A stretch of 64,000 nt of DNA from Marisa cornuarietis (taxonomy: Eukaryota; Mollusca; Gastropoda; Architaenioglossa; Ampullariidae), in the NCBI GenBank assembly GCA_004794655.1, contig SMMW01000001.1:5019001-5083000 (forward strand), given 5' to 3'. Numbering within the stretch: the first letter of the stretch is position 1; each line of letters starts with the position of its first letter. The notes under the pieces are model-generated. The model did not search any database. It had not been told where the DNA came from and saw only the letters and a program-made list of their open reading frames with translations. Positions 33,140 to 44,100 of the stretch are shown one piece after another. A program made the translations under genes and the position numbers.

Positions 33140-34138
33140 TCAACATGACCAGGTTAAAGTCCTCTTACTCTCCTCTAAAACAGACCAGTTAGGGGATGCT
33201 ACATCTGCAGCAAGCCAGTTGAAATCATCCACTTTGTCCCAGTTATTTCTAGTTTTATCCAGTCCTGATAAGATGTAGTCTTCTTCAAGGGTCTCATAGT
33301 TCCAGGTATATGGAGCAAACTTAATGTTGGAACAATCTTCAATAATTGCTTTACTTGTAACATGAATGTAAAAGTCCGAGTCTGTAGTGTTATGAATCCG
33401 AAGCTGCTGGCATGCTAGCACAAACACACAATTCCTACACGATCTGATGAATATTGATCCTGACACTGGGCCACACAATATTTTGCAGTTTGCAAGATTG
33501 AAGATATGAACTGCGGAAGGAGCGCCATGTAATTTGACAGTGCAGTCTGTGAGGTCAACAAGTGCCACATCTTTCTGATTAATGTCTGACGACCCCATGA
33601 TCAACTGTTTACCTGTTTCTTTAACAAATTTGCATGCAGCGAGTTCCACTGCTGTGTCAACTTCATCAGAAATAGCTGGTTTGGATGATGAAACTTGCTG
33701 TATTCGCTTTTCTGGTTTGGAGGTTTTGCTGAATGCAAACTTTCTTTTTGGAAGTAACTCGTCACGTTTATCCTGAATCATACCCTGGAGGCATGAAATA
33801 CTTTCCTGGGCTTTTCTCACTTCAAACGATGGCAAAAAAGCCGTGCATTCTGCTACGTACCTCTGCATCTTGTGAAGAGAATCTGATAGCGAGTCAAAGT
33901 GCCCCACAAGATTTTCTTTGGGTGTCAATTGGCTTTGCGAAATACCTTCTTCGATGGCTTGTTTCGCTTGTGAAAAATTGTCCAAGAAAGCAATCACATT
34001 TTCCTGACGACTAATATTCTCTTCGTTTTCAATTCTCTTTTTGTCTATTTCTACCTGTCTAGCTTCTTGACGTTTTTGCAGCCTTTCAGCAACAGCAAGT
34101 TTCTTTTGCTCATATGACATATTACTGCGGTCAGCCAT
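33140..34138 (-). CDS. TBCC: Tubulin-folding cofactor C (TBCC), single exon, complete
   Basis: 332 codons from ATG at 34138 (context CAAGATGG; the open frame before it begins only 8 codons upstream with no ATG) to a stop at 33140. An N-terminal helical region (LAVAERLQKRQEARQVEIDK) is followed by the C-CAP/cofactor C domain: DLTDCTVKLHG, NCKILCGPVSGSIF, CQQLRIH with the catalytic arginine finger at about R247, IKFAPYTW, GLDKTRNNWDKVDDFNWL and SPNWSVL. TBCC stimulates GTP hydrolysis by beta-tubulin in the cofactor D/E supercomplex, releasing assembly-competent tubulin dimers. Length and lack of introns match vertebrate TBCC (about 346 residues). Very confident. Confidence 0.97.
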   Translation of the reverse strand: MADRSNMSYEQKKLAVAERLQKRQEARQVEIDKKRIENEENISRQENVIAFLDNFSQAKQAIEEGISQSQLTPKENLVGHFDSLSDSLHKMQRYVAECTAFLPSFEVRKAQESISCLQGMIQDKRDELLPKRKFAFSKTSKPEKRIQQVSSSKPAISDEVDTAVELAACKFVKETGKQLIMGSSDINQKDVALVDLTDCTVKLHGAPSAVHIFNLANCKILCGPVSGSIFIRSCRNCVFVLACQQLRIHNTTDSDFYIHVTSKAIIEDCSNIKFAPYTWNYETLEEDYILSGLDKTRNNWDKVDDFNWLAADVASPNWSVLEESKRTLTWSC

Positions 34139-34430
34139 CTTGCTGTCTGTCGTTAACGACACTTAAAAATACTGTAGTCAATGAAAAACGACAACGAGCA
34201 CATATAATTATGAAACAAAAAATCAGCAACAAATCAAAAATAAAACTGCGATACGCTGTTAATATACATTATAATGTGATAGCGAACTGATAATTGACCA
34301 TTACACAAGGGAAGTAACTAGAACGTTACAATGGGAGACGAGACGGTTTTGACGTTTGTTTTTCTCCCCGTAAATTCTAACCCTCATAAACTATCAACAC
34401 TTTCGCACAAAACTATTCAGTTAGGTACAG

Positions 34431-34607
34431 CTTTGATATGGGGGAAGACGCGACGGCCATAACGAAAATGGCTCGCGGCATTTGTCGTCTGCTCGCTCCA
34501 CTCAATTGCCCAATTGTACATAATAACCTAAACCTAACCCTACCCCAAACCTCTGACAAAAATAACATAGACCGCCCTATGACGTCACGTCCTCCCCCAT
34601 ATCAAAG
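34431..34607. mobile_element. MITE-like element with 20-bp inverted ends upstream of TBCC
   Basis: CTTTGATATGGGGGAAGACG at 34431-34450 matches the reverse complement of 34588-34607 at 19 of 20 bases. Interior contains CCTAAACCTAACCCTA and a TGACGTCA octamer. 177 bp, non-coding; target duplication not clear. About 290 bp from the TBCC start codon. Confidence 0.6.
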
Positions 34608-36142
34608 TTCTGCCTTCAGTTATGTTTATTATGACGTTTCAAGTCATGCTCGCTTTTTAGAAGGGTGGATATGCAATAGCATTAATCACACAACTTTTAT
34701 TTTAAAACTTGTTAGTAACGTGTAGAACAGCTATAGTTGAGTGAAAATAGGGATAATAATAGTGAATTTGTATCCCGGTCCTATGAACAGGCTCATGGCA
34801 ATTTACACCCCCACCCCCACCCAAAAAAGACATGGATGCACGCAACATAACATATGCAATATTGCTGTCTAGAGAATGTCAGATGAGATAGTACGAATGA
34901 TATCTAGCAAGAAGGTGATCCACTGTGCATAAATCATTTGAAAAAACTTATCCAGGCAAAAAAAAAGTTTTTGGTTTGCATGACAACCTGCTGATTTTTA
35001 CAAAAGTATGTGAATGTCACTGCATACCAGGTAACAAAAAATAGGGCAGAAGTAAATTATATACGAGTGTAGGTGTAGTTACCTGTGCGTGCTCGTGTGG
35101 ACATACGAAATCGGGTGAGCGGGGCTTGAGAGGGTGGAAATTGGAGTGAAACAAGCCAGCAGAAGTGTTCCCTTTTCTCTCGGGCTATTTAGTCCCAGGG
35201 CCGGCGCAAGGCTGTGTTGCGCCCTAGGCGAAAGACAAATACTGCGCCCCCCAGCCCCCTCCCCCTCCAGAATAATGAACCAGTTATCAAATATATATAT
35301 ACGTTTAGGCTTAACTTTGTTTTCTTAACTGAAATTTTAAACAACTATCCTAGACTTACATTAAACATCACAAGGCTGTAAGGGACCCGTTTGTGCAATG
35401 AAAAAATTTGCAAAAAGTTGTAACACCACTATCACAACCCTTTGCATCTACACAATCAAAATAAGCATGGTAAGAAATGAAGAAATAAAATGAAGGTAAA
35501 GAAAGAGACAAATCGTGTTAATAAAATATAGGTCTATACAGCTGTATCACAGTGTATAAAAATCATGCGAACTTATCTTTACAAACTCTCATGATGTCGG
35601 GGGTGTAGGACAGTATGCACTGTTCACTCTTGTGCGGCTAAATCCAGTTCACAAATTGTTTAATAGAGTAGTTCAGTTCACAGATCTCTATTAGACCTTT
35701 ACTGATTCTGCTTTGGAAGGATGATAGCTCCAAGCGCCCGAACAGACCATTACACAGTAAACAGCAGCGCGAGATGTCTGCAGCCGCTCAGTAAAGTGAG
35801 GTTTTTACAACATCCTGTGGGTTTTAAGTTTAAATTTAAGACTACCTTTCCCTCCCCCCCGCCCGATCTTGGTCGTCCAGCCCTGATAATGTGATCTGAC
35901 TTTCGTTAAATGGTAGAGATTTATCTCTACCCCTCTCCACTAAGCCACCCCACTTAGGTCCTGTCAATCTTTCTCTCCTCTCTCTTTCTCATCTCACGGA
36001 CAACTACCAAGTAGCATCGCACCACCTTCTTTGTCCAGTCTTCTAATGAATCTAATCTGATCCGACTGGTCATTAACTGTGACAGATTTATCGCTACCCT
36101 TTGGGCCTTTCCACCTACTACCTCGGCATGTGTTTATTATTA

Positions 36143-36240
36143 TTTATTATTATTATTATTAAAGTAGATTTATATAGCGCAATTTTGAACCCCAGAGTCG
36201 ACTCAATGCGCTTTCAAAAAAAAAAAAAAAAAAAAAAGTT
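36143..36240 (-). repeat. SINE 3' tail, reverse, followed by poly-A run
   Basis: TATTATTATTATTAAAGTAG, TATATAGCGCAATTTTGAA and ACTCAATGCGCTTT are the complement of the SINE tail; an A run of about 20 bases follows. Confidence 0.7.
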
Positions 36241-37929
36241 TAAAGTTTAAAGTCGTTCACTTCTTTCTCATCTTACAGACGAACTAAGAAGTAAAACCAC
36301 ACTGACTACATGTTTGCTGCTGAAAAATAGTTGAAAAGTGGTTTTCTACAAGACCTGATTATGACCAGAAGTCTTAGAACCCAGAAGTGTCAAAGAATGG
36401 CTTATTAAAATTAAATCTTTTTCGAGAATTTGCTCTCCGGTTTGATTAATAACTTATAAGTAAGAACTACTTTTTGTTAAGTAAAACTACGTCTGTTTTT
36501 CAATGTCAGGCGTGCATCATACACACATGGATACTTGCATGCCTACCAAATCAGACCTACACATATGAGTAGGGGGATTTCAAACACTCGTGTAAAAGGT
36601 TTTATGGAGTGACAACTGACTGCACATTGATGGGGACAAGAAATCTGTAGCACCTTGCTCTGGTCTTATTTTGCTGTGTGGTCTAAGATTCAAGCTACAT
36701 GTATCACAGCTTCTAGCATCTAGACCACCCTTATTGCAACTATCACATGTTCTCATCCAAAGTCACACTGACAGGTGGGCGGGGCAGTACGAGGTCCGTC
36801 AAGGGAGAGTCTTCTAGACGCTAACAATACAAAGTTGTAAATCATGGTGTCAAGGCAGCTGCTCAAACAGTCCAATGGTCAACACAGCGTGGTGTCCAGC
36901 ATAGGGTTTGTTGAAAACAAGAGAATTAAGTATATAGACTATATAGGTCTTAGTACGCATTATCTCTTAATAACCAATTTCAACTATTCTGTCAATCGAG
37001 CATAACAACAAGCTATCTGTTTAAACTGTAGACAGACGCACTCTTATTTAATAAAAATAAACAAACATTACAATTTGACTAAATTAAGCGTAATGCACCA
37101 ATCGAACCGAAATATAATAATTAATAAGAAAGTTAACTATTCACGACCATGAGTCACAACAGTAAGTACAAGACTCTAGGCCATCAGTGTCACCGCTGTA
37201 CACAGCACTAAGGAGAAAACAGGTTCGTGACAGTGAATTAAATAAATTGATCTGAAATTTGACAATACAAATAGATATACTATAAACTTCAAATGACTCT
37301 ACCTTGATGTTTGTCTGCTAAAGACTTTAATACTCTTATTAACTAAGAACGGGATCGTGACATTAGCTAAGTTACTTCGGGTTCAAAGTTCGTAAGTATA
37401 AAAAACATTGAACATAAAACAGTTGTCATAACCAAAAAGAGACTCGCGTAGCAAACTCAAGTCAGTGTTGTTGTCCCTGATCTCAGCTGCAGTGTTTTCA
37501 ATGCATAATTGTGGAACGTCTTTCAAAGTAGGATAGAAGAGAGAAAGGTGAGGTTGGTATTAGTGGAATGTGGTCCCATCCATCGTAAATGTCCGCCCTG
37601 ACCAGGCCCCATCCACCAACCACTGTCTATCCTCCGCCCCCTCCGCCCTCATCTTCCCTGGTTAGCTGGTCCTTTCAAGTGCGCCCTGTAGTAATGGGGT
37701 TTTCCTGTAATACATGAACTGAGAAACTCGGGTGGTGAAGTCAACCTTCAAGCAGAGGAAAGGCGTCCTGCTAATGTCATTCTATGAAAATGATCTTTAT
37801 CCCTAACACTTTTCATCACTTAAAAACAAAAACAGGCCATTTTTGCGCCCCTTCCTCCATGACTGCGAATAAGAACATAAAGTGACAGTGAACACTATAT
37901 CGGACAAGGAAAAGTGGAGTTCTATATAT

Positions 37930-38420
37930 ATATATATATATATGAACTAAAAAGTTTCAAGTACCTGGATGCGACTATCTCTATATATAAGGACTGCAGC
38001 TGTGTGCATGGCGGACGTACAAGTTTCGTCACTAAATTTAAGTTATATACAATTAGTCCCTATTGTCGTTCCTATAATGCTGTGCGCGGTTGCGAAACGT
38101 GGACCATGGTAACTGGTACGAAGAGAAGGATCCATGCATTCAGAATTTAATGCTTCAGGAGACTGTTCGAATTTCTTACAAGGAACAAAAATCAATTTAT
38201 AGGCTACGCACCGCTGTCCCCGCCCAGGAACCTCGGCTCGCCACCGTCAAACGGTGAAGAATGGTTTGGTTCGGTCATGTCACGACACGTCCTAGCTGTG
38301 GCAGTCCTCCAGGGATGTGTGGTAGGGATAAACGTCGATCGGCGAAGTAAAAGATCATCAAGAAGTGGACAGGCCGCCAGGGACCTATTACTCAAGATAG
38401 GTGCTCAGGATCGCCGCTGC
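37930..38420 (+). mobile_element. Second RTE-type LINE remnant (3' part only)
   Basis: Broken translations give LKSFKYLDATIS, GCETWTMVTGTKRRIHAFRI, then in other frames CFRRLFEF and WFGHVTTRPSCG, all post-RT motifs of RTE-like elements. Stops and frameshifts make it a fossil. A (TA)n tract precedes it and a C-rich/CA tract follows. Confidence 0.65.
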
Positions 38421-40963
38421 GTCCCCCCCCCCCCCCCCCCACACACACACACATAACTCCCACGCGGGCTTGCTCCGAGTCTGACCGGGACGATGATAAA
38501 AAGTGTGCCCGAGTATCGAATGGCCAAAGCAGACGATGTGCTATTTCTTGTGAGGCTGATGGAGGAGGTCGATCTGTTTTTAGAGTTTTGTTAAAGAGTG
38601 TATCAAGAAAAGCATACAAATACATGCACTATATATAGCTATTGAAGGTAGCTGGCGGGATGTGAAAAAGTTTACTCTAGGTTCTTCAATACTGGGAGAT
38701 TTTTCGTGCCAGCGGACATTTTGTTTGAAAACTTGTTAAATCTTTTAGGGAAGATAAGTCTTGTGCTTTTCTAGACATTCTGTCCTGTATCAACTGGGGT
38801 AAGCAGACAACAGATCGAGTGACTTCCAAGTATCATCATAGCTCCACCTACTGGTATGTAAGTGAAGTCATTTTTGTAATGGCTGTCTACGGTTGAAACG
38901 ACACCAAAAAAAGTTATTAAACGCTGTTGTAATAACAAAAAATTGTATGTGCCCTGTAGCAGGTGGCACAATCTTCCCAACACCTCCTCACATTTTTAAT
39001 ACCCAGGGCAGCTATTTTTGGGAAGTGTGGGAAGCTGGACCCACATATACTGAATGCATGCTTAAGTCACCACAATGAAAGGCATCCAGCACATACTTGC
39101 CATCTTGAATACATAACGAATACAAAATTATTTGCAATTTGTTTATTGTTTAGCATGATGTAGAGACAAAGATACAAAAAATTCTATTTACCAACTGTAC
39201 ATTACATTTCTCAGTGCCAAATACAAAATACAGGACCAGTTATAATGCTACTTCCACGCACATGGTAGCATTGAAACATCAAACATTTTTTTAAATGGTC
39301 TCTTTAAAGTCATCTTTTGAATATTTGCCATCAAAATTCAACATAATATAACTTCAAATACAAATGAAATAGCAAATAATATTGCATAATATATACCAAT
39401 GAATATGCAGGTTATTGTGAAGTAGCCTTTTACATAGCAAATGCTGAATGATTCAAGTAGATGTAGAAACGTATTTGCTATCACAGTCAGAGTTTGGGTA
39501 AATATCAACAGCAGAGAGATGTTCCCTATGCAGTCCTACATCTAAGATAATGAGTGATAACAAAGTCTGTAAAAAAAAACAAAAAAAAACTAACCCACCA
39601 GCTGTAAAAGCAGTTAACTCCAACCCAAATCCCCAGCTCAATAAAATATGGATTTAGGTTATATGTTAAATGCATTCATGACTGGGCAGTTTAATCTAAA
39701 TGGCTGTTTATCCATTATTATTAGTTTTTACCTGAATATTTTCATAAATGCTTCGAATTGATGCCAAAGAATAAATTTATTCAGAAATGGCATTTCTGAT
39801 TTATCCGATACGATAAAACAGATATAACCTGACAAGAACCAAATGAATGACAAGGGTAACAAAGTTAGTTGCTGCTTTGCTACAACTGGGTCTGCTTGCA
39901 CACATAGCAAGGATTGTAAAAGGATTTGTAACTTTTACATGCAAGTACAAAGTAGAAAATAAAATTGTGAACGTTACTTCTTAAGAATTAAATGTTGCTC
40001 CTCAGTTTCTCCTTATAGCTTGTCATTTATCATTACCTGATATCACTTACAAACACTAATCACCAACATGCCATCCTTGCAACTACCATTTTTAAATGTG
40101 CAGCTGTACAATATCTGACGAAGAGGTGATGATTACATGTTCAGGAAAAAAGAAGCAGATTACACAAGAAGGTGCTATCTCTTCATCTGAAGAACTATTT
40201 TGATATGTGAGAAAACATACATAACAAATAGATTGTGTGATCAATGACAAATATATGTTTCTTTTCTGAGCTGCCATTCTTACACTTTCATTAGCAATCT
40301 TTACAAGTACATGCAAGATTTCCAGCATAAAAAATATGCAATGCTGAGAATAACATGCACAGATTATGTTTGATTTTCAGAATACATATTTATTTTAAAT
40401 AATCAAACTTGTTCATTCAGAACATTTAGGTATATAAAATTTTAAATCACATTTTCCTCAGTGAGAACATTGTGAGATATTTTTATAATTTTTGTAACGT
40501 TAAAAGAAGTGTTAAAGGAAATAAAAACATTAGAGTCCAAAAATCTGAATGCATGCACCAAGACAAAACATCAAGATGCTAGTGTCTTAATGCAAAGTTT
40601 TAAAATATGAAAAATGTCTGCAGCAATCATGTAGCAAGTTCAGTTTTGTAAAAATAATTTTTTACTAGTAATAAAGTCGTGTGTTGAGATTCCAAAAAAA
40701 ACACTCTGACTGGTTTGGTATTAGTAAAATAATTGTAACTACTCTATTTTGGGAGAATATTATATAAAGATTATAAAACTGAGGGAAATATAGAATTTAA
40801 TTTTTGTTCCTGGGTTAGATGATCACAAATAAAATCATGACTGAAATTTTGTGTCAGTCTGGGATACCAGACTATGAAAGCAGTGCAAGAAAATCTCTGT
40901 GCTTAAAAATGAGATTGTCTAAGAAGTGAGTGGTGCGAGTGATCATGTGAATAATGCAGATGA

Positions 40964-41196
40964 CTATGTGGGTGGAGCCCCCTGGGTATAACGTAGCATG
41001 GGAGTCAGTGACTGGCGCATGTTGTTGGACAAGAGGCAGGCATAAGAGTCATCCTCACACACTGGCAAAAGACATGCCACACCCAGCAGCAGTAGCAGCA
41101 ACACCTGCAGCGGCAAAGCTGCACACAGCACACGCTGAAGCAAAGGTCGCCTTCTTGGAGGAACAATTAAGTGAGATGCGGTCACATCCTTAGATT
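40964..41196 (-). CDS. Nesprin last coding exon: KASH domain
   Basis: PPRRRPLLQRVLCAALPLQ leads into a single transmembrane helix (VLLLLLLGVACLLPV), then a 31-residue luminal tail ending LRYTQGAPPT and TAG. The terminal PPT inserts into the SUN trimer in known structures, and the Cys 23 residues before the last residue matches the KASH Cys that forms a disulfide with SUN. Diagnostic for KASH. Confidence 0.97.
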
Positions 41197-44100
41197 CTGT
41201 AGTTAAGCTGAAAAGAAAGATATAAAGACTCAATCAGTGATAAAAAGTATGTGTGAGCATGTGCTCAACATGGTGTCATTGACTAGTTTTAAAATACTAA
41301 AAAATGGGAAATAAATAAAAAAACTCATATCAACTGCTTTAAAAAATTTTGATATAAATATAGCCATATTTACCTGGTTGCAGTTCAAAAGGCATTCACT
41401 TGGAAATGATTTCCATCTAACAATGATAATCTTCTTATTCTTGAAATGACACAAGTAAAAGAAAAAAAAACCAAACCCGTCTATCTTTTATTCTTGAAAT
41501 GACATATAAAGCGAAACAAAAAACCAACCCCAAAACGCATCTATAATTAATTTCTACCTTTTTTGAACATGCTTCTGTTCTTTGTGTCAGTTTCCTGAGG
41601 TGAGAGAGAGAGAGAGGAGGGCAACAGTGCCGGGTGGGTAACAAAAGCAGCAATTGAAGGTAGTGAAAGCTATGTTACATGCAGAATGAACAGTAAAGCC
41701 AGTTGTAAACCATGCACTTGTCATATTAGCTTAGACAGTACAAGTAAGCTCTGATGCACTGTTTATCTTGGCATTAAAAGCTACACTGTATTTCCCAATT
41801 GTTGCATGATTTTTTTAGCTATCCCATGAAACATATAAATCATGGTATAAAATCCTGACATTTTATAGAAAGAGAAAAATGTGAAATTAGAAGTGAGGAC
41901 TATAATAAAAAACTGAGACTTTTGATTTGATAAAAATGTTCCAGTCTCTTTGGATCCATTGTCTGCCTACATAGCATCACTGGAAATAAGCCACAATACA
42001 TCACTCAGGATATTCAGGATTTTACATTCTACCTGTGATATTTTGTTACTGGACTGACTCAGAAAAAAGCTGTAGATCTTGGACTAAGCCCCCCCTCTCC
42101 CCCCAAAAAAAATCCCCAATAAACACACACTAAAGTATGTGAAATGATGATGTACACATCTTTATCATGCATCAACTGCATTTTTCAAGCACTGAGAAGC
42201 AGTGTCTACTTACACATATTAATGTTATTTATCCACTGTCTAGGCATAGAAAAGAGAAAGCCAAACAAACAATGAAATAACCATAGCAGCTCAGAATGCC
42301 AAAATACATGGGTCCCACATACTTTCTATGGGACCCATGTGTTTTTGGCATTCTGTGCTGCTAGGGAAATTATTTTTCTAGATGTTTAAATACTAATATT
42401 TTTTTAATTGTATGCAGGCTAAAAAAATTTTAATTCATTTTTATTTCACTTAAATGTTACATATTTTTCACTTGTCACTTTGAGCACTGGTAAGTAGGAT
42501 CCTCATACTTTAATAAAATCCAGTCTTACGTTACACTTCCCCTGATCATCATGTAAATAAAATATGAATAATACGCTTGTCACATATGTTTATGACAAGG
42601 AATATTTCCCCAAATAAGCTTCTACTTCAGTATATGTTCTCATGATTCTATCCTGCAGTGTGCTTTGAGATCCACTAAACTCCTTCAACTGGTTTCTGCT
42701 TCAAAGGGTGATCTAGAAAAAAAAGTTTCAGGATCTGGATCTGGTTGTGAACATCTGAAACGCTGTCTCACCCATGCAGTACTTTAAGCTAAACATATAA
42801 ATTAAGGCATTCCTCATTTCCTTGCTTCAAAAGGAGTCACATGAATGTCTTTTTTAAGCACCTACTAGACAAGACCATCCAAAGAAAAGTCTCCCTACAA
42901 GTTATTCTTCCTAACTGTGGTTTGATGTGAGAATAATTGCAAAAACCACACACATATATATATATATATAAGCATAACTTTTTAAAAAAAGATCTTGGCT
43001 CTATATTTAAACACAAAGATTAAATAACAACTAAAGAAAATGTAACAATATTAGCAAAGTATCACAGAAGCCAGTGTGTTCTTTAGGCAGACCTTGCAAG
43101 TGAAAAACAAAAAATGTTCTAATCAAAGTATTAACTAAGATGTGATGAACCTCTCATACTCTTAGGTATAGTGTTGAGATTTTAGTAATTTCTTTTCTGG
43201 TGCTTGTTTAGCACAACACACTGGCCTTTGTGCTCCCTCCTGAATACATTAATTAAGATTCATTTTAGTTTACTGTATTCCACCAGCATAAATCAACTAT
43301 TGTCTGCAGTCAACTACTCTCTACTACTATTTTGCAAAGATTATGCACAGAAGCAGCATCATTGTTTTAAGCCTTTGTTTCACTGTAACATTTGCAATGG
43401 CAGGTATATGACCATCTGATCTGCCTTGCTAGTTTTACTAACATGAGAATCAACAATAAAGGGTCAGAGGTATGCTATTTCTATAAGCAAGTCATATCTG
43501 ATTGAGTCCCAGCTGTGAAGCTCTAAAAGTCCTCCACACCAATACATTTTCAGCAGGTTATTTACATAAAGTCATTAAGCTGAAATAATTGTAACTCTAT
43601 TTTCCTCAAAATGGCATGCCAGAAAGAGCTTGTATGCACAGATGGCATGCAAAAGGCACACCATACCATGTCTGACACAAGGCATCTAGGACGGGATGAA
43701 CATGCTGATTAGATGCTCCATATACAAAGAAAAGATGCTGAAAGCCTAGTGAAGACATGGAAGACAAACACAATAGTCCACCTCCAGATTTAAAAATAAA
43801 ACTGAGAAAATACATGAAGACTAATGAAGCATTTACAACCAATAACAAACAGCCCAATGGTCAGTGACAATGATTGTATGCAGTGAGAACCACATTCGAT
43901 GTTTTGGGAGCAGACTGACTCAAAAAGCCTGGGAAAAGGGAATTATGAATGGGAGAAAACAAATTACTTCACACTGTCTGTGTCGCTGGCAGGAAGTGAA
44001 ATGGGTGGCACCCCAAAAAGAAGCTGCAGATTGAAAGCAACAGAAATGGAGATGAACCAGCAGGATACAATGATAATATAAAAATGTTGAATGAACATAT

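Larger units (their letters stand above)
34610..40963. other. Repeat-bearing intergenic stretch plus nesprin 3' UTR
   Basis: Holds the SINE tail at 36.1 kb, the RTE remnant at 37.9-38.4 kb, and AT-rich sequence from about 39.1 kb that is probably nesprin 3' UTR (a minus-strand AATAAA lies near 39,145). No other gene seen. Confidence 0.5.

Noticed and set aside
34139..34162. Eight extra codons upstream of the TBCC ATG
   Set aside because: The open frame extends there but begins with GTG, not ATG; ATG at 34138 is the first usable start.
34530..34550. Telomere-like CCTAAACCTAACCCTA
   Set aside because: Only a few degenerate units inside a foldback element; not a telomere or a long interstitial array.
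35196..35885. Possible hAT-type element (CAGGGCCGG ... CCAGCCCTG)
   Set aside because: The terminal bases look hAT-like, but the flanking 8-mers (TTTAGTCC and ATAATGTG) do not match and no transposase is visible.
40954..41193. Plus-strand 79-codon frame
   Set aside because: Antisense of the KASH exon.
41356..41416. Alternative nesprin exon before KASH (GTTAG acceptor, CAG/GTAAAT donor)
   Set aside because: In the phase required from the preceding exon it hits TGA after six codons; the 37-nt exon at 41558 fits instead.
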